Below, one piece after another: positions 34,519-43,256 of a stretch of DNA of 64,000 bases. Each line of letters begins with the position of its first letter. The first letter of the stretch is position 1. Source of the stretch: Rhizobium brockwellii (GTDB lineage: Bacteria; Pseudomonadota; Alphaproteobacteria; Rhizobiales; Rhizobiaceae); contig NZ_CP053440.1 in NCBI RefSeq assembly GCF_000769405.2, forward strand, positions 806,001-870,000. Direction: 5' to 3'. The translations under genes were made by a program, and so were the position numbers. The notes beneath the pieces were generated by a model. The model was not told the origin of the DNA. It worked only from the letters and a program-made list of their open reading frames with translations, and did no database searches.

Positions 34519-35628
34519 TCAGTATAGAATCGAGCGTTCCGTTTCCTTGTCGAACAGCTGCGCATTGGTCATATCGGCGACCAGCGTCGCCTCCTCGCCG
34601 ATATCAGGCCGGTAGCGCGGCGAGACGCGGGCGATCAGATTGCGACCGCCTGCCACCATGTTCAGGTGCACTTCCGATCCCATCGGTTCGGCAAGTTCGA
34701 CGACCGCCTTGAGAAGCGCCAGGTTCTCGGGCGCGATATCGGCCGGCGGCAGCTCGTGGAAATTCTCCGGACGGATGCCAAGCACCAGTTCGCGGCCCTC
34801 GTAGGGGGCGATCCTGCTTTTGTCGAAATCGGCAGGCAGCGGCAGTTCCCGGCCGTCGAAGACGGCGACGTAGCCGTCGCCCCGGCGCAGAATGGTCGAG
34901 GGCAGCATGTTCATCTGCGGCGCGCCGATGAAGCCGGCAACGAACATATTGACGGGGCGGTCATAGAGGTTCTGCGGCGTATCCACCTGCTGGATGTGCC
35001 CGTCCTTCATGACGACGATCCGATCCGCCATGGTCATGGCCTCGACCTGGTCATGGGTGACGTAGATGAAGGTGGCGTTGAGGCGCTTGTGCAGCTTGGT
35101 GATTTCGGAGCGCATGGTGCCGCGCAGCTTGGCGTCGAGATTGGAAAGCGGCTCGTCGAGAAGGAAGACCGCCGGATTGCGCACCATGGCGCGGCCGAGC
35201 GCGACGCGCTGGCGCTGCCCGCCCGAAAGCGCCTTCGGCTTGCGGTTCAGCAGATGAGAGATGTCGAGGATCCTGGCGGCGTCCTGCACCTGCGCGTCGA
35301 TGAAGTCGCGCGACACCTTCCTGAGCTGCAGGCCGAAAGCCATGTTCTTGTAGACGGTCATATGCGGATAGAGCGCATAGTTCTGGAAAACCATCGCGAT
35401 ATCCCGATCCTTGGAAGGGACGTCGTTCATGACGTCGCCGCCGATCTTGAGCTCTCCTCCCGATATTTCCTCGAGGCCGGCGATCATCCGCAGCGTCGTC
35501 GATTTGCCGCAGCCCGACGGGCCGACCAGAATGATGAATTCCTTGTCTGCGATCTCGAGGTCGATGTCGTGGACGACGGTGAGCGCACCGTAGCTCTTGT
35601 TCAGCTCTTTAAGCGAAATGCTGGCCAT
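34519..35628 (-). CDS. ABC transporter ATP-binding protein (UgpC/MsmK type)
   Basis: A 369-residue ATPase that powers the sugar importer. Walker A is VGPSGCGKSTTLRMIAGLEE, the signature LSGGQRQRVALGRAMVRNP, Walker B VFLLDEPLSNLDAKLRGTMR, and the switch His in YVTHDQVEAM. A C-terminal TOBE/OB extension of about 130 residues is typical of the subfamily that forms the MalK-like dimer. The ATG at 35628 follows GGAGAA. It is encoded between GH88 and YesL in the operon. A second paralogue lies in glycan locus 2. Confidence 0.95.
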   Translation of the reverse strand: MASISLKELNKSYGALTVVHDIDLEIADKEFIILVGPSGCGKSTTLRMIAGLEEISGGELKIGGDVMNDVPSKDRDIAMVFQNYALYPHMTVYKNMAFGLQLRKVSRDFIDAQVQDAARILDISHLLNRKPKALSGGQRQRVALGRAMVRNPAVFLLDEPLSNLDAKLRGTMRSEITKLHKRLNATFIYVTHDQVEAMTMADRIVVMKDGHIQQVDTPQNLYDRPVNMFVAGFIGAPQMNMLPSTILRRGDGYVAVFDGRELPLPADFDKSRIAPYEGRELVLGIRPENFHELPPADIAPENLALLKAVVELAEPMGSEVHLNMVAGGRNLIARVSPRYRPDIGEEATLVADMTNAQLFDKETERSILY

Positions 35629-35643
35629 CGAGTTCTCCTGAAT

Positions 35644-36816
35644 TCACCAATAGGAAGACCAGCTGCGCGAAAGGCGCGTCAAAGCTTCCATGTAATAATA
35701 ATCTCCCCAGGAGACGCACTCATCGACACCCTCGCCGCGGCAGGTGTTGAACGGCGATTTCTTCGAATAGGTGGCGTGCAGCACCAGGCCGTTGGAGACG
35801 GTAGGGTCCTTGACCGCATAATGATCCGCAAGGCTCTTCATCATGCGGCGCGCCAGCGTACGATAGCGTGCGGCCGGTTCCGGCTCGACGAGATCGGCCA
35901 TTTCCAGAAGGCCGCAGGCGGTGATCGACGCCGACGAGCTGTCGCGCGGCTCGCCGTCGCCGTCCGAAAAGACGAGGTCCCAATAAGGCACCATGTTGGC
36001 CGGCAGCCGGTTGAGATAGAAGGCGAGCAGCCGGTCGAAGGTTTGGCGATATTCCTCGAGCCGTTCATAGCGATAGGAGAGCGCCATTCCAGCGATTGCC
36101 CAAGCCTGTCCGCGCGCCCAGGCGCTATCGTCTTTGTAACCCTGTTTGGTGGCGCCGCGCACCGGCGCTCCGGTGACCGGGTCCATGTAGAAGGTGTGAT
36201 AGGTGGAATCATCCGGCCGCACCGAGTTGGCGAGTGTGGTGCGGGCGTGAATGAGCGCGATCTCGCGGTATTTAGGATCGCCGGTTTCGCGGCTCGCCCA
36301 GTAGAGAAGCGGCAGGTTTAAGAGGCAGTCGATGATGTAGCGGTATTCTTCCGCCACTCCCTTGCGGCCCCAGGCCTGGATGAACTGGCCGATGGGCTGG
36401 AAACGCTCGATCAGCTGGTCGGCGGCGAGCAAGGCGGCCCTGCGGCCATCCTCATCTCCGACGAGCTTCCAGGCGGCAATGCAGGAGGGTGAATAGAGAA
36501 AGCCCATGTCGTGATGGTCGGTCTCGATGCGGTTCACGATCCGATGCAGGAACGACTGGACCTGGATCTGCGCGGCGTCGCGGAAAACCGCCTCGCCGCT
36601 ATGCTCGAAAGCGAGCCACAGCTCTCCGGGCCAGAAACCCGCGGTCCATTGGTCGTTCGCCACGGCGGGATAGAAATTTCCGACGCTCGAATGGTTCTGC
36701 GAGGCATGGGTGAACTGGGGGAGGTTGCGCCTGATCTGCTCGACGGCAAGATCAAGCGCGGCTTTGACCTCCTGGTCGGTGATCGGCTGCGGGGCGACGG
36801 ACGAGACGGCGTTCAT
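35644..36816 (-). CDS. GH88 unsaturated glucuronyl hydrolase
   Basis: A 390-residue (alpha/alpha)6 enzyme. The two essential Asp of the family are seen in NDQWTAGFWPGELW (about residue 55) and TDHHDMGFLYSPS (about 105), with YKDDSAWARGQAWAIAGMAL later. It hydrates the double bond left by a lyase, releasing the unsaturated uronic acid from oligosaccharides such as those from glycosaminoglycan, gellan or other uronate polymers. No signal peptide, so it acts on imported fragments. It lies 4 bases after MalG and 15 bases before the ATPase. This makes it the clearest substrate clue of locus 1. Confidence 0.9.
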   Translation of the reverse strand: MNAVSSVAPQPITDQEVKAALDLAVEQIRRNLPQFTHASQNHSSVGNFYPAVANDQWTAGFWPGELWLAFEHSGEAVFRDAAQIQVQSFLHRIVNRIETDHHDMGFLYSPSCIAAWKLVGDEDGRRAALLAADQLIERFQPIGQFIQAWGRKGVAEEYRYIIDCLLNLPLLYWASRETGDPKYREIALIHARTTLANSVRPDDSTYHTFYMDPVTGAPVRGATKQGYKDDSAWARGQAWAIAGMALSYRYERLEEYRQTFDRLLAFYLNRLPANMVPYWDLVFSDGDGEPRDSSSASITACGLLEMADLVEPEPAARYRTLARRMMKSLADHYAVKDPTVSNGLVLHATYSKKSPFNTCRGEGVDECVSWGDYYYMEALTRLSRSWSSYW

Positions 36817-36820
36817 GGAT

Positions 36821-37657
36821 TTAACCCTTCAGTCCCGTCGAGGCGATGCCCTCGACGAAGAACCGCTGGAGAGAGAGGAAAACGACGAGAACCGGAATGA
36901 GGGCGACGACGGAGGCCGCCATGATCAGCCCGTATTCGGCCGAATATTGCGAGATGAACATGCGCAGGCCGATCTGCACGGTCTTCAGCTCGGTCTTGGT
37001 CAGGTAGATCATCGGCCCGAGAAAATCGTTCCAGGTGGTGACGAAGGTGAAGATCGTCAGCGTCGAGAGCGCGGGCTTCGACAGCGGCAGCATGATGCGC
37101 GCCCAGATCTGATACTCGTTCATACCGTCGATGCGGGCCGCCTCGCAGAGTTCGGTCGGGATCGACATGTAGAACTGCCGCATCAGGAAGACGCCGAAGG
37201 CGGTGAAAGCCTGCAGGCAGATCAGCGCCAGATGGGTGTTGTTGAGGCCGAATTCGCGCATCAGCAGGAATTGCGGCACCATATAGACCTGCCAGGGCAT
37301 GGCGATGGTGGCGATGTAGCCGAGGAACAGGGTGTTCTTGTAGGGGAAATTCAGCTTGGCGAAGGCGTAGGCCGCAAAGCTGGAGGTCAAAAGCTGCAGC
37401 AGCGTGACGATGATGGTCAGCTTCGACGTGTTGTAGATGAACAGCGCGAGCGGGATCTTCGTCCAGATATCGACGTAGTTATGCCATTGCGGCTCGGACG
37501 GTATCCACTCGATCGGGAAGGCGAAGACGTCGCGGCTGAGCTTCAGCGATGCCGAAAGCATCCAGGCAAACGGCATCAGCATGATCAGCGTGACGGCGAT
37601 GACGATGGCGTAGATCGCGACCGATCTGACGGTCACCTTGCGTCCTGCGATCCTCAT
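36821..37657 (-). CDS. Carbohydrate ABC transporter permease (MalG type)
   Basis: A 278-residue permease with six membrane helices, the first being YAIVIAVTLIMLMPFAWML. The EAA loop that contacts the ATPase reads ELCEAARIDGMNEYQIWARI. It overlaps the MalF gene by 4 bases (ATGA), so translation is coupled. It moves the solute delivered by the locus 1 binding protein. Confidence 0.94.
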   Translation of the reverse strand: MRIAGRKVTVRSVAIYAIVIAVTLIMLMPFAWMLSASLKLSRDVFAFPIEWIPSEPQWHNYVDIWTKIPLALFIYNTSKLTIIVTLLQLLTSSFAAYAFAKLNFPYKNTLFLGYIATIAMPWQVYMVPQFLLMREFGLNNTHLALICLQAFTAFGVFLMRQFYMSIPTELCEAARIDGMNEYQIWARIMLPLSKPALSTLTIFTFVTTWNDFLGPMIYLTKTELKTVQIGLRMFISQYSAEYGLIMAASVVALIPVLVVFLSLQRFFVEGIASTGLKG

Positions 37658-38640
37658 TCACCATCCTCCCTCTGGCGCCGGAACTGGAAGACCGTGACGG
37701 CGAGCACGAGGAAGAACAGAACGAGCGCAACCATGCTCGAATAGCCAAGATCCCAGGAAATGAAGGCCTCGTTGTAGATGTGGTAGACGAGGACGAGCGT
37801 CGAGGTGCCAGGCCCACCCTGGGTGATCATGTAGATCTGGTCGAACACCTTGAAGGACTGGATCGTCAGCATGACGGTGACGAAGAAGGTTGTCGGCCCG
37901 AGCTGCGGGACGGTGACATGGATGAACTTCTGCCAGGAATTGGCGCCATCGAGATCGGCGGCCTCATAGAGTTCCGAATTGATGCCCTGCAGACCGGCCA
38001 GATAGATGACCATGTAGTAGCCCATGTTCTTCCAGATGCCGAAGAGGATCACCGTCACCATCGCCCAGTGGCGATCGGCCGCCCATCCCGGCATGTTCTT
38101 GGGATCGAGGCCGAGCGTGTAGAGGATCATGTTCACCGGTCCCATTTCGGGATTGAAGATCATGTTCCAGACGACCGCGACGGCCACCAGCGAGGCGACA
38201 TAGGGGAAGAACATCGCCGTGCGGAAGAAATCGCGCCCCGCGATCTTCTGGTTAAGAAGAACGGCGAGGCCGAGCGCGCATATCAGCGTCGCCGGCACGG
38301 AAGCGACCGTATAGATGACCGTGTTCCAGAACGCCGCGATAAAGGCCTTGTCGTCGAAGAGCCGCCAGAAATTGTCGAGGCCGGCGAAGGTGATCGCATT
38401 CGAGCCGTCCCAATGCATGAAGGCGAGCACAAAGGCGAACAGGATCGGGCCGAGCGTGAAGACGGCAAAGCCGATGAAGTTCGGCGCGATGAAGGAATAG
38501 GCGACGAGCGCGCTGCGTATCCTGCGCTGGCGCTTGGACAGGACCGCGACCTTCCGACCGGAGGTTGCCAGAGCGCCATCCGTCGCGATGACCGAATTCG
38601 ATAGGGACACCGATGCCTCCTCTTCCTCCCGCAACGACAT
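37654..38640 (-). CDS. Carbohydrate ABC transporter permease (MalF type)
   Basis: A 328-residue permease and the first gene of the minus-strand glycan operon. Membrane helices start at VAYSFIAPNFIGFAVFTLGP; the EAA loop is ELYEAADLDGANSWQKFIHV, and TQGGPGTSTLVLVYHIYNEA is the family C-terminal signature. ATG at 38640 is used; earlier codons in frame add nothing. It is divergent from the heparinase gene over 131 bases that hold two FadR-type sites. Confidence 0.92.
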   Translation of the reverse strand: MSLREEEEASVSLSNSVIATDGALATSGRKVAVLSKRQRRIRSALVAYSFIAPNFIGFAVFTLGPILFAFVLAFMHWDGSNAITFAGLDNFWRLFDDKAFIAAFWNTVIYTVASVPATLICALGLAVLLNQKIAGRDFFRTAMFFPYVASLVAVAVVWNMIFNPEMGPVNMILYTLGLDPKNMPGWAADRHWAMVTVILFGIWKNMGYYMVIYLAGLQGINSELYEAADLDGANSWQKFIHVTVPQLGPTTFFVTVMLTIQSFKVFDQIYMITQGGPGTSTLVLVYHIYNEAFISWDLGYSSMVALVLFFLVLAVTVFQFRRQREDGE

Positions 38641-38656
38641 AGCACATATCCGGTAT

Positions 38657-38692
38657 TGGTCAAACAAGTTCTGAATAGGTCATACGAATTCT
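38657..38692. promoter_or_regulatory. Two FadR/GntR-type operator-like direct repeats
   Basis: TGGTCAAACAAGTTCT and AGGTCATACGAATTCT lie 20 bases apart. The first fits the FadR-family core TNGTNNNACNA exactly and the second misses only the first T. They sit in the shared promoter region of the ABC operon and the heparinase gene, so one regulator could control both directions. Confidence 0.5.
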
Positions 38693-38771
38693 ATGGAAAG
38701 CGAAAAATACATATGATAGGTGAGCATGCAGACCAAACGGCCATCGATGCTTTTCCGGTACGGGGAGAGAC

Positions 38772-40568
38772 ATGTTCAGCGAGATTTCAGCAAAGCTGCC
38801 GGATGTGCTGGGCGATTTCACGCCCGGGGCGGTCTGCTCCGATCGCGCCGGATGGAGCGCTGTGCCGCAAGCGGTACGGGATCTGGTCATGCGCGAGGCC
38901 GAAGAGACGCTTGCGCGCGCCTGGCCGCTGATAACGGCGTCGGATTACCGGGAGTTCACCGCAACGGGCAACCGCGCGCGCTTCGAGGAGCTTTATTTCA
39001 CGCGGCGGCGGATGCTCAACAATCTGGTGCTCGGCGAACTCATCGAAGGCGGCGCACGCTTCCTGCCGAAGATCGTCGACGGCATCTTCCTGATAGCGGA
39101 GGAAAGCGGCTGGCAGCTTCCAGCGCATAACGCCTATGAACGAAGCGGCGCGCGGCTGCGGCTTCCCGACAATTCGCAGCCTGTCGTCGATCTCTTCGCC
39201 GCCGAAACGGCGGCGCTGCTTGCCACCATAGTCGCATTGCTTGGCGACGAGCTCGACGGCATCAGCCCCGAGATTTCGGCGCGCATAGAGCGCGAGATCG
39301 AAACCCGCATCCTTTCGCCCTATCTCGGCCGGCATTTCTGGTGGATGGGCCGCGGTGAGGAGCGGATGAACAACTGGACGGCATGGATAAGCCAGAACGT
39401 CCTGTTGACGGTCTTCTCCCTGAACACCGATCAGCCCACGCGTCACGCCGTCGTTAGAAAGGCGCTCGGCAGCCTCGACGCCTTCCTGAAGGATTATGCC
39501 GAGGACGGGGCCTGCGAGGAGGGTGTGCTCTACTACCGCCACGCCGCGCTCTGCTTGCATGGCGCCTTGACCATCCTGAATGCCGTGGCACCGGGCCTAT
39601 TCGCCGGGGTCTGGCAGCAACCGAAGATCCGCAACATGGCCGAATATATCGCTCATATGCATGTGGCCGGCCGCTACTATTTCAACTTCGCGGATTCTTC
39701 CGCTGTGGTCGAACCCTGTGGCGCGCGGGAATACCTGTTCGGACGTGCGATCGGCTCTGAGATGCTGGCTGAGTTCGCTGCATCCGACAGGGCCGCTTCC
39801 GACAATCCCCACCTGTCCAGGGAATGGAACCTGTGGTATCGCGTGCAGGAACTGCTGGTCGGCCCGACGCCTCTCGCTGCCGCCCCGCCGCATCCTGCAT
39901 CCCAGCGCGATATCTTCTATCCTGGCATCGGACTGTTCATCGCCCGCGACGAGCAGTTTTCGCTTGCCGTCAAGGGCGGCAACAATGGCGAGGGCCACAA
40001 TCACAACGATGTCGGGAGCGTGACGCTCTACAAGAGCGGACGTCCGTTCCTGATCGATGTCGGCGTCGAGACCTATACTGCAAAGACCTTTTCGGCCCGG
40101 CGCTACGAGATATGGACGATGCAGTCGGCTTTCCACAACCTGCCGACATTCGCAGGCATCATGCAGTCGGCCGGCGAAGCCTATGGCGCCCGCGATGTCG
40201 AGGTCGAGTTCGATGAGGAGCACGCGCGCATATCGCTCGATATATCAAGCGCCTATCCCCCCGAAGCGCAGCTGCACAGCTACCGCCGCGTCGTTTCCCT
40301 GTTGCGCGGGCGCGATGTCGAGATCGTCGACACCTATGACGGGGGCAAGCCGGCGGTCCTGTCGCTGATGACATGCCTGGCGCCGACCGTCAGCCCGGAC
40401 AGGATCGATCTCGCCGATCTGGGCAGCATTTTCGTCGAGGGCGCCGGTGAGATCGAAATCGACGAAATCGGCGTGGACGACGCCCGGCTGAGATCGGCCT
40501 GGCCCGAGAAAATCTACCGGCTGCACGTGCCGTTCGCCGGCAGGCTCCTGAGATTGCGGATCGTCTAG
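38772..40568 (+). CDS. Heparinase II/III-type polysaccharide lyase
   Basis: A 598-residue protein. The (alpha/alpha) toroid occupies roughly residues 60-350, with NNWTAWISQNVLLTVFSLNT and NFADSSAVVEPCGAREYLFG. The heparinase II/III beta-sandwich follows, with the metal/catalytic block KGGNNGEGHNHNDVGSVTLY and later TFSARRYEIWTMQSAFHN. It should cleave uronate-containing oligo- or polysaccharides by beta-elimination, giving the unsaturated ends that GH88 removes. No signal peptide is seen, so it is probably intracellular. GGGGAGA precedes the ATG. It is the first of two plus-strand genes of locus 1. Confidence 0.88.
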   Translation: MFSEISAKLPDVLGDFTPGAVCSDRAGWSAVPQAVRDLVMREAEETLARAWPLITASDYREFTATGNRARFEELYFTRRRMLNNLVLGELIEGGARFLPKIVDGIFLIAEESGWQLPAHNAYERSGARLRLPDNSQPVVDLFAAETAALLATIVALLGDELDGISPEISARIEREIETRILSPYLGRHFWWMGRGEERMNNWTAWISQNVLLTVFSLNTDQPTRHAVVRKALGSLDAFLKDYAEDGACEEGVLYYRHAALCLHGALTILNAVAPGLFAGVWQQPKIRNMAEYIAHMHVAGRYYFNFADSSAVVEPCGAREYLFGRAIGSEMLAEFAASDRAASDNPHLSREWNLWYRVQELLVGPTPLAAAPPHPASQRDIFYPGIGLFIARDEQFSLAVKGGNNGEGHNHNDVGSVTLYKSGRPFLIDVGVETYTAKTFSARRYEIWTMQSAFHNLPTFAGIMQSAGEAYGARDVEVEFDEEHARISLDISSAYPPEAQLHSYRRVVSLLRGRDVEIVDTYDGGKPAVLSLMTCLAPTVSPDRIDLADLGSIFVEGAGEIEIDEIGVDDARLRSAWPEKIYRLHVPFAGRLLRLRIV

Positions 40569-40676
40569 AACAGGATGATTTAGGCCGGGTCGGCCTAAAA
40601 TCTGAATCCTGTTCTAAATTAAACAGTTAGAGCAGGATGTCGTCCGAAAATCGCTCACACTTTTCGGCATCATTCT
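40566..40676. repeat. Rhizobial intergenic palindromic element
   Basis: Nested inverted repeats: outer arms TAGAACAGGAT and ATCCTGTTCTA, inner arms TTTAGGCC and GGCCTAAA with a five-base loop. A second part TTAGAGCAGGATGTCGTCCG follows. It lies right behind the heparinase stop and may also end or stabilise its transcript. Confidence 0.65.
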
Positions 40677-40691
40677 CTGGGGAGGACGAGC

Positions 40692-41519
40692 ATGGAATTG
40701 ACGCTGAAGATCGTGGATGCCGATGGAGCAGTGTTGGCAAGTTCCACAGGCTGGGACGAGACGTTCCTGGTCTATCGCCAGAGCTATCGCGAAGGCGATC
40801 GCGTGGTCGTGGAGGTCTCCGGGCCCGGGCATGTTTTTCTCTCCCTTGATGGCGCGATTCAACCCGGCCTGGTCTATATGAAGGAATGCGTCTATTCACT
40901 CGCCGTGCCCTTCGGCGACAAACGCAAGCCCTATTCGCCGAATGCCTTCAGGGGCGATATCCACCGACTTTCAGCGCGAAGCACGCGTCCTGACGAGATT
41001 GTCCATCGGCGCAATCTCGCCCTGAACCCCTGGGACGATCACGCCAATCGGGCTCTGTTTCCGCATGCGCGCGCCAATGTCGAGACCCGCGGCGAAGCGG
41101 TCTTTGCCGCGCGCAACGCGATTGACGGCGAAAAGGCCAACGATGATCACGGCTTCTGGCCCTATACGAGCTGGGGCATCAATCGCGATCCGCAAGCAGC
41201 ACTGACGGTGGAATTCGGCAGGCCGGTCAGGATCGACGAGATCGTTTTCTATCTCCGGGCCGACTTTCCGCATGATTCCTGGTGGGAGCAGGCCAGCGTC
41301 ACCTTCTCGAACGGCAAGACCTCCTGCTTTCCGCTGGCAAAATCGGGTGCCGCGCAGGGCTTTGCCATAGAACCCTGCATCGTCGAATGGGTGGAACTGC
41401 ACGGTCTGATCAAGGCCGAAGACGCCTCGCCCTATCCGGCGCTGACCCAGATCGAAATCTGGGGAACCGAGGTACAGGAAGCCGGCCTCAAGCCGTCCGC
41501 CCTTGCTCTTGCGCTATGA
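40692..41519 (+). CDS. Discoidin-like carbohydrate-binding protein of locus 1
   Basis: A 275-residue protein, probably two beta-sandwich domains. The second (about residues 120-265) fits a discoidin/F5-8C pattern: GHGFW-like GFWPYTSWGINRDPQAALTV, then GRPVRIDEIVFYLRADFPHD and YPALTQIEIWGTEV. The first domain is not recognised. No signal peptide is visible. Its place behind the lyase suggests that it binds the same glycan or helps the lyase, but catalytic function cannot be excluded. The stop overlaps the convergent AraC-type gene by six bases. Confidence 0.72.
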   Translation: MELTLKIVDADGAVLASSTGWDETFLVYRQSYREGDRVVVEVSGPGHVFLSLDGAIQPGLVYMKECVYSLAVPFGDKRKPYSPNAFRGDIHRLSARSTRPDEIVHRRNLALNPWDDHANRALFPHARANVETRGEAVFAARNAIDGEKANDDHGFWPYTSWGINRDPQAALTVEFGRPVRIDEIVFYLRADFPHDSWWEQASVTFSNGKTSCFPLAKSGAAQGFAIEPCIVEWVELHGLIKAEDASPYPALTQIEIWGTEVQEAGLKPSALALAL

Positions 41520-42524
41520 GCCTGTAGATAGCCTCGACCGCGCCGCACTCGGCGGGCCGTCATTCAGACGGTTCCAGGCGCGGCGGAGCTGCCGCGCCGA
41601 GCCGAAGCCGGCGCGCATCGCGACAGCCTCCATGTCCAGCCGTGAACCGGCGAGCATCTCGCGGGCAAGAGCCACGCGCATACGGTTGACGAAATCCGTC
41701 ACGCTCATGCCCGTCTGCTCGTTGAACAGCCGTGAAAGGTTGCGCGGGCTGGCGCCGCTGAGGCGGGCGAGCGACGCCACCGACCAGTCCTCAGACGGGT
41801 TGGCGGCCACGGCATCCTGTGCGCGGTGAATGACCGGGTGGATATGGTTGCGACCTTCGAGCCAGGGCGAAAGCTGCGGATCCGAGCCGCCGCGCCTGAG
41901 ATAGACGACAAGATATCGCGCCACCGCAAGCGCACACGCGTGCCCCGCCGCTTCGGCAACGATATGCAGCATGAGGTCTATGCCGGCAGTGATGCCGGCA
42001 CTCGTGAGGCGATCTCCATCCTCGACATAGAGCCGGTTGTTCCGGACGCGCGCGGTGGGAGCGAGCCTCGCCAGATCCTCTATGCAGCCGTGATGGGTGG
42101 TGCAATCGCGGCCATCGAGCATGCCTGCCTCGGCAGCGAGCAATGCGCCCGAGCAGATCGAGACCAGACGAACTCCCGGGCGAATGGCGTGCTTCAGCCA
42201 TGCGACGATGGCAGCCTGGTCGGCGCGCTCCTGTTCGTTCCCCGGGCGGCTGTTTTTCATCGGGGCATCGGCGCTGCCGGCAATGATGACAAGTGCGGTA
42301 TCGGGCAGGCGCTCCGGCAATGCGGCAACGCCCGTAACGGCAAGACCGATCGAGCTGCCGACCGTCACGGATGGACCGATATAGGTGACGGTAAAGCGCA
42401 CCGTGCGCTGTTCGAGATTCGCCTTGCGCAGCACTTCGATCGGGCCGGCGACGTCAAGCAGCAGCACGCGCGGCGGCACGACGACGAAGACCGGAATATC
42501 GAAGGGCTGAGCGGCGTCCGTCAT
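41514..42524 (-). CDS. AraC-family regulator with DJ-1/PfpI (GATase1-like) domain
   Basis: A 336-residue protein of the FtrA/CdhR class. The N-terminal DJ-1/PfpI-like domain (about 8-200) has FVVVPPRVLLLDVAGPIEVL and the nucleophile-elbow-like LVSICSGALLAAEAGMLDGR. The C-terminal AraC helix-turn-helix pair (about 235-330) has VASLARLSGASPRNLSRLFN and VAMRAGFGSARQLRRAWNRL. Its start overlaps the stop of the isochorismatase-like gene by 4 bases, so both are co-translated and the hydrolase is the likely target pathway. Confidence 0.9.
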   Translation of the reverse strand: MTDAAQPFDIPVFVVVPPRVLLLDVAGPIEVLRKANLEQRTVRFTVTYIGPSVTVGSSIGLAVTGVAALPERLPDTALVIIAGSADAPMKNSRPGNEQERADQAAIVAWLKHAIRPGVRLVSICSGALLAAEAGMLDGRDCTTHHGCIEDLARLAPTARVRNNRLYVEDGDRLTSAGITAGIDLMLHIVAEAAGHACALAVARYLVVYLRRGGSDPQLSPWLEGRNHIHPVIHRAQDAVAANPSEDWSVASLARLSGASPRNLSRLFNEQTGMSVTDFVNRMRVALAREMLAGSRLDMEAVAMRAGFGSARQLRRAWNRLNDGPPSAARSRLSTGS

Positions 42525-43087
42525 GCGGCGAGCGACTTTCCACGCCCCGCCAGGGCCTGGTCGACGGTCGCGATCCGAGCAAAGCGGCCCGACAGGACCA
42601 GTTCGGTCCGGTCCCGGATTTCCTTGGCCCTCCAGGTGCGCCCTGTGGCGTCGGTCATCGGGAAAGTCAGCGTCGCTTCGCCGACATAGTCGACTTGATA
42701 GCCGAGATCGGAGGCATGGCGGGTTGTGGTCTCGCAGCACTGTTCGGTGCGGATGCCGGAGACGAGGATACGACGGACGCCGTTCTCGGTCAGCCACACG
42801 TCGAGACCGGAACCGACCAGGGCGCTATGGCGCCTCTTCCTGAATGTCGCCTTGGGGGCGATCCTGAGCGGGGCGAGTGTGCTGACGAACCCGGATGCTT
42901 CCGAAAACGGCCCGTTTTCATCGACATGGAAGATTTGGATGACGGGTATTCCATCGGCTTCCGCACCGTCGATCAGAGCCTGCTGACGATCGATATAGGC
43001 GGAAGCGAAGTTTTCATCCCAGTAATCGCGGTGTCTGAAAGACTCCTGGGCGTCGATAACGAGAAGGACAGTATCATGGCCGGACAT
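42521..43087 (-). CDS. Isochorismatase-family cysteine hydrolase
   Basis: A 188-residue alpha/beta hydrolase of the isochorismatase/nicotinamidase group. The catalytic triad is seen as Asp in VLLVIDAQESF, Lys in TFRKRRHSALVGSGLD and Cys in SGIRTEQCCETTTRHASDLG. It probably hydrolyses an amide or ester in the cytoplasm; the substrate is unknown. ATG 43087 has GGAG at the right distance, unlike the upstream ATG at 43099. It is the first gene of a two-gene operon with the AraC-type regulator. Confidence 0.87.
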   Translation of the reverse strand: MSGHDTVLLVIDAQESFRHRDYWDENFASAYIDRQQALIDGAEADGIPVIQIFHVDENGPFSEASGFVSTLAPLRIAPKATFRKRRHSALVGSGLDVWLTENGVRRILVSGIRTEQCCETTTRHASDLGYQVDYVGEATLTFPMTDATGRTWRAKEIRDRTELVLSGRFARIATVDQALAGRGKSLAA

Positions 43088-43256
43088 TTTTTGCTCCATC
43101 CAGGTTGATCATGAGGTCATATTCGGCAATTTGAAGACAGAGGAAAATGCGCGCGCCGGACAAATAACGGACAATTCGCGCCATGGATGCCAGGCGTAAG
43201 CGGAGGAAATCGGGTCACGCTTCCGCCAGACCGTCCGCACATGCTAAGGAGGTCGG

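Noticed and set aside
34666..36321. A 551-codon open frame opposite the ABC ATPase and GH88 genes
   Set aside because: It crosses two real genes on the other strand and has no recognisable motif.
40566..40676. The palindromic block after the heparinase gene as an insertion-sequence end
   Set aside because: No transposase frame or target duplication is present; the nested dyads fit a rhizobial intergenic mosaic repeat.
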